Source of the DNA: Setoptus koraiensis
Lineage: Eukaryota > Arthropoda
Length of the DNA: 64,000 bases
Direction: 5' to 3'
Assembly (NCBI GenBank): GCA_048013815.1
Contig: CM106586.1
Coordinates: 11,656,001-11,720,000, forward strand
How positions within the stretch are numbered: the stretch's first letter is position 1; the number at the start of each line of letters is the position of its first letter. Of the stretch, positions 45,150 through 55,842 are shown piece after piece. Made by a program: the position numbers and the translations under genes. The notes under the pieces were generated by a model. That model was given only the letters and a program-made list of their open reading frames with translations, was not told the DNA's origin and did no database searches.

Positions 45150-45641
45150 ATGGATGATTTAAAGAATGCGTTTTATGATAAGTTGGCAACCACTACGTTT
45201 ATAGGATTTGGATCTTGGATAATCAACGATTTGTGGAACAAATACGTCGGGAGTCCAGCGGACGAATATGTGACAGAAAAAGCTAGGAGGGAAAAGTTTG
45301 CACTACAAATGCGCAAAGCAGAATCGGGTCGAACACAGCTAATGGCCTTACAGAACACTATGCCTTACATGTTGAAAGCAACTAAAATGAATTGTTGCAA
45401 ACCAGTCTGTTCTTTCTACTCATTTGTTAGCTACGAAGCGCTACTTCTTATCCTTTTGCAGCTAGCAATCCTCTATTTGGTGATTCTCAGTTTTTTTTGC
45501 GAAAAGAAGAGAATTAAAAGCTATCAAAAAGAAAAGACAGCAACAATCAGCGGTAAGGACAGTCAATCAACTGTGAAAAAACCAGTGCGAGTTATAATCG
45601 GCTCGAAATCAAGAATTGGAGTTTGTGAGCGATCAAAATAA
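45150..45641 (+). CDS. Single-pass membrane protein with juxtamembrane Cys, 163 aa
   Basis: The ATG at 45,150 is used. The frame is also open upstream to a strong acceptor-like site at 45,117 (reading KAIKGEAAKK before the Met), so a missing 5' exon is possible. The first about 80 residues are amphipathic and charged. NCCKPVCSFYSF then precedes a strong helix (LLLILLQLAILYLVILSFF). A basic tail of about 45 residues follows. Cys residues right before the helix recur in several small proteins of this window. No family is recognised. Confidence 0.6.
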   Translation: MDDLKNAFYDKLATTTFIGFGSWIINDLWNKYVGSPADEYVTEKARREKFALQMRKAESGRTQLMALQNTMPYMLKATKMNCCKPVCSFYSFVSYEALLLILLQLAILYLVILSFFCEKKRIKSYQKEKTATISGKDSQSTVKKPVRVIIGSKSRIGVCERSK

Positions 45642-46908
45642 AGAAGACCTACCTCTGATCCAATCTGCCTTCTAGGTTGAAATCTCAGTTCTTCCTGTTT
45701 TATCAGTTTTTGTCAACCACAATCTCTTATTTTGTGTGATCTTGTTTTTCATGAGATTCAAAACTCAAATATCGGCATCGATTCATGAACATTCAACCAA
45801 AAAGTAGAGGGCAGCTGAGGCGTTTGGATCAGACCATGTTTCACTCAAAAAATGCATTGATTATACCATAGTAAGATAGAACTGCCGGGAGTGATAGGCT
45901 GGAGATGCGGAAAGAGATATCAGGAAGATACTTCTGATCCGAGCAGACGGCCCAGAAACGATGAAGTTCGGCGTCCAGTCTGTGTTTTTTACCTTTATCC
46001 CTATCACTATATCATGATAGAAACTTGATGTTGTGAACGGGTTGCGTTGTCAATCAACTTTTTTTTCCGAAGTTCTGACCAGGGAGAACCAAACCGGTTG
46101 TTAAAACTACTCAGATTCGGTTTCTATAAGATCAAAGCGTTGGATTTCTCGGTATCTTTAGTTTCTACCAGTCAAAATACGTGATTAGGAGGATAGCATC
46201 TCGGAGAAAGACCTCCCAGGTCCAAAGAGGAGCGCACTGTGAGGACACTATTCCACCCGAAAATCCACAAATCAACCTCCTCACTGGACTTCTCGTTGAA
46301 TCATCGTTGTTGTCAGAGAATTGGTGGAAAAATACTTAATTTTTCGGTTTTTTTAACAGAAAAGGTTAAAATAAGGTGTTTTAAGTAGAAAAAAATAGGG
46401 CTCTAGAGACATGTCTCGTTAAGTCTGGCCCTAATACGAAGTTTCAGAGTTTTTTCCATCAACAGAAAAGTTTCGGTAACTAACCGATTCGATTCTCCAA
46501 AGTTATGACACATAGTTCAAGTATCGTATTTACTTGACCAGTATAACCGAACGAGCCTGTTCGAGTGATCAGGCTCGTTAAATAGACTCGTATATACGCA
46601 GATGAACTCCTGATGAGCTGAGAAGAGGCTATTGATTGTAAAATTCGTGGGCAATGATTGTAAACATAATGAACAATGAACGGTATGATCAGAGGAGTCA
46701 ATTAATTGTGTTAAATTGAATTCAGTACACAAAAATATCCAGTACAATTGTCTAGCAGTACACAAAGTACACAAACAGTTTGATGAAAACAATACAAAAA
46801 TAGTACATAAAACACTGAATATACTCGGTGGATCTTCCATTTATTGGTTCATATTATTTTCTTTCGTAGAACCTGGTCACCTATAAATCTAAGCCAGAGC
46901 CACTGAGA
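45642..46908. other. Intergenic stretch, repeat-like pieces
   Basis: The aaccggttgttaaaactac and agatcaaagcgttggat region at 46,085-46,150 resembles 45,040-45,100, and a weaker likeness is seen at 53,500-53,560 (ccaaaccgaa, aaccgaacc). No supported gene is found before 46,909. Confidence 0.4.
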
Positions 46909-47088
46909 ATGAGCCAGATAGCACGGCAAGATCTATCTACTGAAGTCGCCCCCAGGCCGTTTAGATGTCCAGGATGCGAAGAATGTGATTGTGCGCCGGC
47001 TTCCGATTTGTTGGTGAGCAACTTTGTGATTATGGGCTTCCTCGCTATAGCAATAATATCGATCTACATAGCGAAACTTAGAATGTGA
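46909..47088 (+). CDS. Small Cys-motif membrane protein, 59 aa
   Basis: This short ORF has ATG at 46,909 and TGA at 47,086-47,088. It encodes 33 hydrophilic residues with a tight Cys motif (FRCPGCEECDC), then one helix (NFVIMGFLAIAIISIYIA), then KLRM. The plan closely recalls the A-family proteins at 55,843 and 58,693: a Cys cluster, a helix and a tiny basic end. Sequence similarity is too slight to prove a relation. It is likely a real microprotein, given the clean layout. Confidence 0.5.
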   Translation: MSQIARQDLSTEVAPRPFRCPGCEECDCAPASDLLVSNFVIMGFLAIAIISIYIAKLRM

Positions 47089-47510
47089 TGATGACGATCT
47101 TACGCTAGACACGGAAGGCCAGCATAAAGCTAAATTAGGTCAGTTCATGAGCCAGTGGTCAGTGCACCACAATGGAAAATCTCGTTCTCGAACTTAGAGA
47201 TCGATCAACTTAGAGATGAAACTAAGGAGAAATGTTCAAATTCGGATGCTCGCTGCTTCAGACTAGGCAAAAACAACTTTCGAACGAAATTGGAATCAGA
47301 TATATAAATCATGCAACTATGTAGTAGATTCAGGTAGCGAAGATATTTAGACAGATCTGATTAGTCTCATTATAAATTAATTGATTTAGAACACTTATAC
47401 TATGAGCATATATCAGATCATTATCATTAAAAGCTTCTTCCGTGAATGTTTATTGTCTCGAAAAGACTATACATGTATTACATGTTCTACATTGTTGTTG
47501 ATGAGCGCCC

Positions 47511-49529
47511 TTAATTTGCTTGATTAGGAGTGTGGTGGCCGAGAAAAGTGTATTCTATTGCGTTTTCCATATTGTTGATGACGATCACTTTCAGACCCGA
47601 TCTGTCAAATTCGATGCTTCTCATATTCACCCAACACCTTTGTGTCTCATCAAACATTTCTACTTTGTTGAACGGCGTCTGACCATTATAACCACCAACA
47701 ACAATTATTCTGTTGTCCACTAAGGCTGCACTGAATGTCGAGCGACTGCTCTTCATTTGACTGTGCAATGTCCATTGTCTGGTGCTGAAACTGTATTGTT
47801 CCACTGAAGACAATCTCTCTGTTCCGTTGTTTCCACCGATCGACAATAGATTACCATGATATAATAACATGGTAAAACTGGTTCTAGGTGACGTCATAGA
47901 CTCAATGAAGGTCCACGTTTTATCTTGTGCATTGTAGAACTCAACAGAGGATTCAATAACTTGATCGTTTAAGCCACCGGCGATGTAAATTGTTTGGTTG
48001 TATACACAAGCTGACGCGTCAGATCTTGACACGTTCATTGGAGCTACTGGGTGCCAAATATTTTGCTGTCGGTCGTATTTCTCCACACTACGCATCCTTT
48101 GCAGGCCATTGTGGCCTCCCATAGCGTACAAGTGACCCTGGATACTGGCCGTAGATACGTAGCATCGGGCCTCGCGCATAGAGGCCTTCTGTTGACACTG
48201 GCCGGTCGATGGATTGAAAACAAACAATTCGTTGAGAATTTCTGCGCCGTCAGTGCCGCCGCATATATACAATATTTTATCTATGATCTCGATGCCGTGG
48301 TAGGCCAGAGATATTGTCATTTTGTGTCTTATCTTAAACCACAAATTACAATTGATGTCGTAACTTTCCATCATGTTTGAAGGTACGCCCGATTTCCAAC
48401 CGCCCAGAGCCAGCAAAACTCCCCTTGGTATTCTCGGTCGCACTTGTTTTGGTGTTGACGCACACGGCAACGAGTAACCGTCACGAAATATCTCCGATTC
48501 GAGCAAATAATCGCGGTGATTTCTATCTAGCAATGCCAATTGTTGTTGGGCGAATCTGTCCTGTTTTATCAGTGGATCCTTCCAGATGATTCTGTCGCTA
48601 AACTCTGGTCCCAAACGCAACCGGGCAAATCGGATACAGGGCAGCAGTTTTGTGACAAAGCTTTTGCGTTCATTGAAGTCATAATGGCACCATCGTCTAA
48701 TGGCGTACCAAACCGTTTCCTCTTGATCAACGTTCAGTCTGTCATTAGATAGAAGCAATTCAAAATGTTCCAATGGCATGGAGGGTAGGTCATCGTTCAG
48801 TTCGAGTATATTTTTGAAATTGAATTTAATAATGTGCCAGGCATGCCTATGGAGACTGTGGTTATATTTGATTCCAATGTGATAATATTTAATACAGTTA
48901 TCCAATGTTAAATGCTCAATCAAGAATGTGCAACATGCCCGAATAACATCGGTCATTTGATAGAAATCGGCCGTTTGCAGCACCTCCCAGATGCCTCGTT
49001 CATCTGTTTGTAGATAGCCAGTATAAGAGCAATCGACGAGAATTCTGAGAACGCGACTATTGAATTGTGGCAACAGAACAGCTTTTAGGCTAGATTTATT
49101 TGGCGTGTATTTTTTGTCTACTAATGGTGGTGCACTTTTGATCTTGTTAGCCACTTCGATGCTGCCACTGCTCGTACCAGCATAAGGACCGTTGGCAGTT
49201 CCAGAAATCTTGTCGTTTTTATCTAGACTGGCCGTTTTTTCTTGCTGCTGTGACGCTGATGAATCATGCATAAATTCAGGAGGAACTTGCTTATGTATAA
49301 ATTCGCCGTGGTTTGCTATGTAATTAGCGAGACTCTCGCTTAAAGCGGAAACCACCTGACAATGGACGAGTTCCCGACCGCCATCCTCGCTCATCAGAAT
49401 GGTGTCAACAAGGGTTCCACTCTTTTTTAAATGCTGCAAAGCTGCCTTCCTATTCTTGTAGATGTCCCAATCGAAGGCGCATCGTTGATGCTGAGGCTTC
49501 ACAGCTACTACTGGGAGCGCCTCATCCAT
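47511..49529 (-). CDS. KLHL10-like BTB-kelch protein, 672 aa
   Basis: From the ATG: BTB domain (about 36-70 and 155-215, split by an insertion of about 85 Ser/Lys-rich residues), BACK domain (about 215-330, CCTFLIEHLTLDNCIKYY), then six kelch repeats (about 365-650) with GG-plus-Trp patterns such as YAMGGHNG, YIAGGLND and VVGGYNG. Such proteins are substrate adaptors for Cullin-3 ubiquitin ligases. The BACK start and overall length are most like KLHL10, which is needed in vertebrate spermatids. The BTB insertion is unusual and could affect dimerisation. Intronless. The nearest relatives could also be other KLHL members. Confidence 0.85.
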   Translation of the reverse strand: MDEALPVVAVKPQHQRCAFDWDIYKNRKAALQHLKKSGTLVDTILMSEDGGRELVHCQVVSALSESLANYIANHGEFIHKQVPPEFMHDSSASQQQEKTASLDKNDKISGTANGPYAGTSSGSIEVANKIKSAPPLVDKKYTPNKSSLKAVLLPQFNSRVLRILVDCSYTGYLQTDERGIWEVLQTADFYQMTDVIRACCTFLIEHLTLDNCIKYYHIGIKYNHSLHRHAWHIIKFNFKNILELNDDLPSMPLEHFELLLSNDRLNVDQEETVWYAIRRWCHYDFNERKSFVTKLLPCIRFARLRLGPEFSDRIIWKDPLIKQDRFAQQQLALLDRNHRDYLLESEIFRDGYSLPCASTPKQVRPRIPRGVLLALGGWKSGVPSNMMESYDINCNLWFKIRHKMTISLAYHGIEIIDKILYICGGTDGAEILNELFVFNPSTGQCQQKASMREARCYVSTASIQGHLYAMGGHNGLQRMRSVEKYDRQQNIWHPVAPMNVSRSDASACVYNQTIYIAGGLNDQVIESSVEFYNAQDKTWTFIESMTSPRTSFTMLLYHGNLLSIGGNNGTERLSSVEQYSFSTRQWTLHSQMKSSRSTFSAALVDNRIIVVGGYNGQTPFNKVEMFDETQRCWVNMRSIEFDRSGLKVIVINNMENAIEYTFLGHHTPNQAN

Positions 49530-49878
49530 GACTAATAAAATATCAAATATATATTGAAATATGAGTGTATATACAAATTTTCAATTCTTCTTAGTACAGC
49601 GGAAATGAACTTGTTTGACAATTATTTCCAGTTGCACAACAGCGGCAAAAATTTAAAGATCGTTTGGACGTTCACTCTCGTGATCAGCAGAAAACAAAAG
49701 TTGCCTACTATACATTAATCTAGTGTAACTATACATGTATTAATCATACAGCCGGTCGCTCAGATTCCCATGCGTTTCTAGCCTAAGGTAATCAATGATT
49801 ACTAATCATCAGCATGTCAAGATCGCAAAAGTCAATGTCTTATCCCTAGTCTCGGTCATTCGATATTCATCAACGGAG
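49530..49878. promoter_or_regulatory. Divergent intergenic region
   Basis: This 349-bp stretch lies between the KLHL10-like start and the start of a small membrane-protein gene pointing the other way. No certain motif is seen. Confidence 0.35.
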
Positions 49879-50172
49879 ATGGAAGAGCCAGAAAATACAA
49901 GCAATGTTTCGAGGACAGGGGACAGGACACAGGTGAATCAGGTGACTTACGGGATTCTCATTGGCATTTTGGCCGTAGCGGACATGATACTCATTTGGGC
50001 GATCACCTATTCGTTAGTACACTTCGAGAGGCAAAGCTATCAGATATTGAAGACGACTACAAACTTTAACACTAGCAACACTTCAACCACGAAGAGTGAA
50101 GTTAAGAATACCGTAATCAATTCAGATGGACTGATAAAGACATCAGATTTACAAGTGACCCGCAAGGTCTAA
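49879..50172 (+). CDS. Small single-pass membrane protein, 97 aa
   Basis: Two starts are possible: ATG 49,795 (125 aa) or ATG 49,879 (97 aa). I prefer the second because the extra residues are not conserved-looking and the shorter form begins with an acidic outer part (MEEPENTSNVS). A helix follows (YGILIGILAVADMILIWAITY), then a Ser/Thr/Lys-rich tail. No family is recognised. It faces the 50,400 gene tail to tail, about 230 bp away. Confidence 0.55.
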   Translation: MEEPENTSNVSRTGDRTQVNQVTYGILIGILAVADMILIWAITYSLVHFERQSYQILKTTTNFNTSNTSTTKSEVKNTVINSDGLIKTSDLQVTRKV

Positions 50173-50399
50173 GGAAGATGATTATTTTTCATGTTTAGTG
50201 TACACAATTAAAAGACGTATCAATTTCTGATGAGGTCCTCGACAATAATTTGAATTCTCACGCATTCACTATTTGAAATTACTGCATCACAAAGTTCATC
50301 ATGATAGACACTTCTGAATTGTCCAAGTGTTCCTCAATGATAAATAATGTTCAATTGATTACAAAAACTATCATTGTCTGAGAAGCATTAAACTTGCAT

Positions 50400-50687
50400 T
50401 TAAACGGGCGCTTTGAGTCGCAGCTCAACCGGAGCCAAAGTTCCACAGCTTCGTTCTTCTTTTTTTAGAATTTGATCAATGGTGGGCAATTTTCCGAGTG
50501 TATCATCGTCGGTGCTATTCTTGATGAGGGAATCTCGAATAATCTCTTCGTCTATTTCCCCCACTACCTTTTTAGTGTTGCAGTATGTCCTACTCAAAAA
50601 CCATATTCCCACAGCCGTTCCCACGACCATGATAGACATAAGTAGTATTACGAATATTATTCCGACCGGTTCTTGAGAGCCATTCAT
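50400..50687 (-). CDS. Small single-pass membrane protein, 95 aa
   Basis: ATG at 50,687 is chosen over a TTG at 50,702. A very short outer part (MNGSQEP) precedes a helix (VGIIFVILLMSIMVVGTAVGIWFL). A Cys soon after the helix is followed by an acidic and then Lys-rich tail (IDEEIIRDSLIKN...). It could be a regulatory subunit-sized protein. No family is recognised. It converges with the gene at 49,879. Confidence 0.55.
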   Translation of the reverse strand: MNGSQEPVGIIFVILLMSIMVVGTAVGIWFLSRTYCNTKKVVGEIDEEIIRDSLIKNSTDDDTLGKLPTIDQILKKEERSCGTLAPVELRLKAPV

Positions 50688-51417
50688 CGTTTTCTGCGAC
50701 AATAGAACAATAAAAGACCTAGAATTAAGATACTTGCGATTGACGTATGTTCTTCAGTGAATGAATTACATAATATTGCCTGGTATTAATGGTAGCAACA
50801 AGCAGACGCATGATATGCAGAATCAACTATCATGATAAACTCACTTGACTTAATCTCGCGCCCTCATTCAATTAATGTCACAATATCTATTTTATTTTGG
50901 AAAATTTGTGCAATATGACTGGCATAGTTAGTATATCACCGATGATGTGCGCTGTGACCGTCATGTTGAAGCACGTCGAGTAAGTTCGAAAAGATGGGAC
51001 AAAGTTTGTCCGACAAACTGACGATGTTTGAAATGATATTCCATCTTTATTTCTACTTTTCTTGCTACTACTAGATGCCGCTGCTATTGATACTATAGAA
51101 TAAACAATATTGAACCTACTCTCGACATCTCCTCATCCTCTGTTGTATATGCATACGTATCTGAATGAGATTGTGTCTATCAAACGAAGAATGTATAAGG
51201 AGTGTATAATGAATCTATGATTGATATAAATATGATTAGTTCATATAGTTCGCGCGCCCCTCCAAGTCGAATTTGAGGCTCTCTTTCAAGTTGGTCTCGA
51301 ATCCCCTTTCTAACCCATACCCTTTGACCACCAGACCAATATATTAGCTCGTCCATTCGGCGCCCCTCCTTACCGTCTTCTCTGTATACATCGACCATTT
51401 AGACAGCGCCTGGAAGA
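50688..51417. other. Intergenic stretch
   Basis: I see no supported gene. A 72-codon minus ORF at 51,180-51,398 is adjacent to the P5CR-like stop and is probably 3' flank. Confidence 0.4.
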
Positions 51418-52374
51418 TTAAGCCTCGGCGAGCTCAGCCGCACGCTTATGTGCTGCCTCGATGGCCGCTGCTATTCCGCTGGCCACGTCCGCTTTATCGA
51501 GAACGTGAACGCCATAAATGGCGGCACCGGAGGGAGAGCACACATCGTCACGCAGCTCGCCAGGGTGCTTGCCGGACTCTAGTTGGGTCTGGGCAGCACA
51601 CTGCACTGTCTTGGCGGCAAACTTGAGCGCCATTTGACGCGAAAGGCCCATCTTGAATGCTCCATCGGCCAAGGCGTTTATGAAATAATAAGCAAACGCC
51701 AGTCCTGAGCCACCGATAGCGCAAGCAGCGTCCATTTGACTCTCTGGCACGTACTCCAAGCGGCCAATTGATGATATTAGTGTTCTCAGACAAGGAGACA
51801 ATTTTTTGCTGTCTGGCTCGCAATCTATTGCGCACAAACCGAGGCCATACATGGCGGCTGTATTTATCATGACTCTGTGCTGCTCGATAACATACTTCTC
51901 TGGGTGATCAGGGTTGATTAATGTTTGTTTGATTTGATCCATTGTCGCCCCACTAACCAGCGACAATATGTACAATGGATGACGCATATAGGGCACGTAA
52001 TTAGTGCACAAAGCCGCCGGTCTAGTGCCGCCTGTCTTAAAGCAACGCCTTATGACAGAGCCGTGAACGCAAATAAATATTATGTCGCAATCGTATCGGC
52101 CAAATATGTCGATATTGCGCTTAGTTATGTGGCAACCATAGTTTTTGAAGCTTTCCAAATTTTTCGAAGTTGGTGCCGCTACGTGAATTCTTGTTGCGGC
52201 CACCTTGCCATAGTTTATTAGGCCCTGAACTAGTGCGTCTGCTATTTTTCCAGCGCCGATGATACCAATTTTCGCCTCCTCGGCGGATAGAGCTCCCAAT
52301 TTCCTCGGCTTGCCGCCTGTCTTGCCGGAGGCTCTCTTTGAGCCGCCCGATGATTTATTTGATTTGCTGCTCAT
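51418..52374 (-). CDS. Pyrroline-5-carboxylate reductase-like protein, 318 aa
   Basis: After about 35 basic, Ser/Gly/Lys-rich residues comes a Rossmann start (IGIIGAGKIADALVQGL). It is followed by the P5CR dimer domain: GGSGLAFAYYFINALADGAFKMGL and ESGKHPGELRDDV. In the motif usually SPGGATI the protein has SPSGAAI, so the conserved Thr, thought to contact the substrate, is Ala. Catalytic loss is possible. P5CR makes proline from P5C using NAD(P)H. The N-terminal extension resembles in style that of the GAPDH in this window. ATG 52,374 is used, since the longer ORF starts with TTG. Intronless. Confidence 0.85.
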   Translation of the reverse strand: MSSKSNKSSGGSKRASGKTGGKPRKLGALSAEEAKIGIIGAGKIADALVQGLINYGKVAATRIHVAAPTSKNLESFKNYGCHITKRNIDIFGRYDCDIIFICVHGSVIRRCFKTGGTRPAALCTNYVPYMRHPLYILSLVSGATMDQIKQTLINPDHPEKYVIEQHRVMINTAAMYGLGLCAIDCEPDSKKLSPCLRTLISSIGRLEYVPESQMDAACAIGGSGLAFAYYFINALADGAFKMGLSRQMALKFAAKTVQCAAQTQLESGKHPGELRDDVCSPSGAAIYGVHVLDKADVASGIAAAIEAAHKRAAELAEA

Positions 52375-54015
52375 AATTTGTTTGCTAATCAACTAATAAT
52401 TTGTGTCTACTAATACTACCTGTTGTTATTTCTTTGCACTTAATACGATATCTTTGTCTGTTATATCTATTATATTGGTCTAAATCGAGTGGTGAAATTT
52501 GCAAGTCTCTGTGGAACCTACTGATATCTATAATTTTATTGTTGCCACTAACAACAGCTCCAATCAATCGAGTGGCGAGTCACTTCGAGTGCGCTCGTAA
52601 CTAACTAACTCAACCTCATAACTATAGGAGGCTGACTATCTCTCTCCCCCTCTATCAAATCGATTTTATTTCCTCATATATTATGTAATACTTGATACTC
52701 GTGGAATAATTATTGCGCGAATACTTCAGCCTGTAGCTAGCTTGATAAAATATTTCCGCGAGGCACTACATGTAACCAAGCAGTTCAACAGATGAGAATG
52801 ATAAAATCTTTATTGTTTATATCTTCACAACTACAGCTAAGTATGAATTGCATCACTATTCAATAGTTGACAAATAAACAAATATTAGTGCTCAGAGGTC
52901 AATCAAATTAAGTCTCCTCAACTGTACTAGATTGTTTTGTACTTTCAAGCACCCTTAGAAGGTTTTTGCTTTCTTACATACTGTGTAATCCTGTGATACT
53001 TAAATTCATTGCAATTGTGACTCAGTCAAATGTCACGATCTCAAATGAGAGAATGACGAAAAGCAAATGAAAGAGATCAAAAAAGAAAGGCCAGACTAAG
53101 ATGTCTAATGGGCGCCAAAAAGAAATCTAAAGACTGCATGAAAATAATTGATGAGTTGGCCTATATGGTGAATAAATTTATAGGTTATAAAATGCACAGT
53201 AAAGAGAATGGTGCCAAATGAATAGAGTACCTTCATGAATTTTATCATCTTAAAATTGGAGATAAACTTGGCTGTTATCCACTCGTCATCGAATTTGATA
53301 TGAAAAATCACGTCTGCTTGAATAAAAAAGTGAACCACCACTTCAAAGGAAAAAGTGAATGAAGAGAGTTTCTGTTGTTCACGAAAATACGCATCGTACT
53401 TAACCTATTACCTAATACTATCGTGCTTTCCCATATACTCTAATTGTACTAGAGACTCTTTAACGCGCAGAAGGAGAAGGTTAGAGATTGGCATGATAAA
53501 CCATTTCGGTTAACCAAACCGAATGTTTTTTTCTGACTAAAAACTGAAACCGAACCGAAGCCCAAAAATCCGCCGGCTATTGGCTTTCGTGATTCCGGTT
53601 TATTCAATAACCCAGTCAGCAAGATGACCAGGTGATGTGATAACACAGAGAATCAATTATTAAGGACTGACTTGGGGTCGACTACAATCAAGCTGTTACG
53701 AAGTTTTTCTATCTGAGACAGATTCTATGAAAACTCATATGCGCTCTTAATTGGTTGTTTGTATCTTGTTTTCTACCAAATTTTCTTCCAAATATAATCT
53801 ATGATTATCAAGCTATCCTTGGACGAATTCGCTGTCGTTCGCCTACAACAATTAAATTGTTACTTAATGGTAAGTGCAATATGTGAGTAAATACCATCTT
53901 ATAAGAGGTGGGAACATTTTATTTTGCATTGCGTGAAGGCGAGATGTTTCAAAAATTCATTTTCCATCCACTTGCTTTGAGAATGGATTCCTCAACAAAC
54001 TGCAATCATACACTT
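52375..54015. other. Intergenic stretch
   Basis: This is AT-rich. An ORF at 53,105-53,341 on the minus strand (78 codons) is hydrophobic but has no family resemblance. Nothing else is supported. Confidence 0.4.
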
Positions 54016-54023
54016 GCTAGTCC

Positions 54024-54043
54024 CTCAGTCTAGGGACTGAGGC
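54024..54043. repeat. Small palindrome, 8-bp arms
   Basis: The sequence cctcagtctagggactgagg is an 8-base arm, a 4-base spacer and the exact reverse complement. It lies at the left edge of the foldback element. Confidence 0.75.
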
Positions 54044-54147
54044 AGGGAGATCGTGGGTCGGGAAGGTTCTGTTGATTTTCTTCTTACCACACTCCCAAAT
54101 CTCCAGAAAACTGAAGAAAAAGAAAAACTTCAGCTGACGAGAAAAAA

Positions 54148-54212
54148 GTGTGACCAAAATTGTGACCAAAATTGTGACCAATATCGTGACCAATATTGTG
54201 ACCGATCGATAG
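54148..54212 (+). repeat. Tandem repeat, 12-base unit, about 5 copies
   Basis: The unit gtgaccaa(a/t)at(t/c) is repeated with small changes inside the left arm of the foldback element. The minus strand reads as repeated ILVT codons, which is a by-product. Confidence 0.8.
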
Positions 54213-54309
54213 TGTGACATTTCTCCTTAAAAGTTTAAAGATCTACGTTCGTAACCTCCCTACGATTTGATAAAAATTTACGTTCGTAACCTCACTACGA
54301 TCTAAAATA

Positions 54310-54615
54310 GTAGTGAAAAATCCTAGTCTTGGTATCCTAGATTTTAACCAAGACTGCGCGACTTTTCTCACAATTTTTTCATTTCACCTTATAGTTCGCT
54401 GAAGGAGACGTCGTTTAGAGCCAGTATTAACCTTGTATCTCAGCTCTCTCGAGGTGAAATTGGGCCTCAAAGTTGAAATTCTGAGAGAAGTGGGTGTGTC
54501 TGGTGAACGAAGAACCAGAAACAGAAATAAACCAGATTTCTGGGATAAACTGAGAGGGATCTTTCCAACCATACCCTATTTTCGGAAATCGGAGACGAGA
54601 AATTAAAACACCGTA
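54310..54615 (+). repeat. Dispersed repeat family 1, near-complete copy
   Basis: The left half (54,310-54,510) corresponds to the reverse complement of 25,915-26,110 and to 61,850-61,965. The right half (54,510-54,610) corresponds to 26,145-26,240 and 61,965-62,060. Non-coding. Confidence 0.75.
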
Positions 54616-55420
54616 ATTAACACGTAAACAGAGAATGTGAATATCAGTGCGAGTCGCACTGTGCGACACGATGATGTAACATCTTATCAAGACTGTCTAT
54701 CACATGTCCGTAATTTTATCATTCAACAGCAGCCGAGCCATAGAGAATAGGGTAATGGAGGTGTGGGGCCATCGGTTGGTGGTGTCCAGACTAACTTGCT
54801 TCCAACAAATATCGGTTGTAAGATATAAGTGAACGAAAAAAAGTGCCACAAATCGGTTATTTCGTTTTCTGTTCTGACGTTCACGATCATTAGATAGTAG
54901 GGAGGTTGCAAACGTAGATCTTCATACTTTTGAGGAGAAATGTCACGATATCGGTTACAATATTAGTCGCACTTTTTTCTTTTTCTTTTGTTTTCAAGAG
55001 ATCTGGAAGACTGGGGCAGAACTAGGCAGTAGCAAATTAACAGCACTGACTGAGAGGTCTGTTGTACAAATTCACTTATTTATCCAGTACAATGAAGCCA
55101 GAATAGATAAAATACAACTTTATGAATGGGCAGAAGGCGTTCAATACTCATGCTGAAAGTATGAAATTGTGCAAGATGACATGCTCAAACCGAAAATGGC
55201 AAAACAAAAAACGAAAGATGAATCATCCAAGATAGTGAACGTTCAAAAACGTCCAAATTATCTATTAATAACTATCTTCCAGTTTTATGAATAAATAAAT
55301 ATCTATAACTTTATGACAAGATCAATTGTGCCAATCGATAATCAACCAAAAGCACATCAATACATGGTCTAATCTGGTTCGATCCGCGTCAGTTGAGACC
55401 AACCACTCTCATTAACTTAA

Positions 55421-55549
55421 TCGGGATAGAACCGATACATGTAACATGCATGCAGTGATAACGCAAACTGACAACTTTTATTACAACTGTGCTCGTGCAT
55501 TAAAGTAGAAGAGAGACTTTGACACACAACCATTTTAACTTTCACCTGG
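55421..55549 (+). promoter_or_regulatory. Promoter-like module before A1
   Basis: This is the first of four related modules. It has tcgggataga, atgcatgcagtgataacgca, ctcgtgcat, agtagaagagagactttgacacacaacc and then aactttca. The same order is found before A2 (58,289), and a shorter form lies before B1 and B3. The common position upstream of every full gene suggests a shared promoter or leader. Confidence 0.55.
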
Positions 55550-55842
55550 TGTATTGCAGAACACTTACGTCACGCGCTCAAGTCCATCTGCAACAAACAA
55601 TTCGAGATTTCACATTCACTTCATCAGGCTTCATTATTAATTTGGTGACTTTTACACCACCGACGAGTAAAGAATTGACGTCTCTTGCAAGTTGCTTGTA
55701 TCATCAGTTGCAACAAAAAATCATCCCTCCTATCTACTGAAAACAGCCGGATACAGCAAAAGCGCCCAGGACAATACCAAAGTTATTAATCGAGTCATCT
55801 GCCAGTTTAGGTAGAGTCAAGGGTTCGCCTTGTGCGCTCACG

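Larger units (their letters stand above)
54060..55020. repeat. Foldback element with inverted arms of about 120-200 bp
   Basis: The left arm, about 54,100-54,265 (aaaagaaaaa..., gtgac blocks, gtgacatttctcct, agatctacgtt...aacctccctac), matches the reverse complement of about 54,893-55,005. The left arm is longer because a 12-base unit, gtgaccaaaatt, has expanded in it. The middle carries a dispersed family 1 copy. No transposase ORF is seen, so this is non-autonomous. Confidence 0.75.

Noticed and set aside
54148-54212. CRISPR array or short-repeat array of bacterial type
   Set aside because: The 12-base units are contiguous, without spacers, and the context is an animal transposable element.
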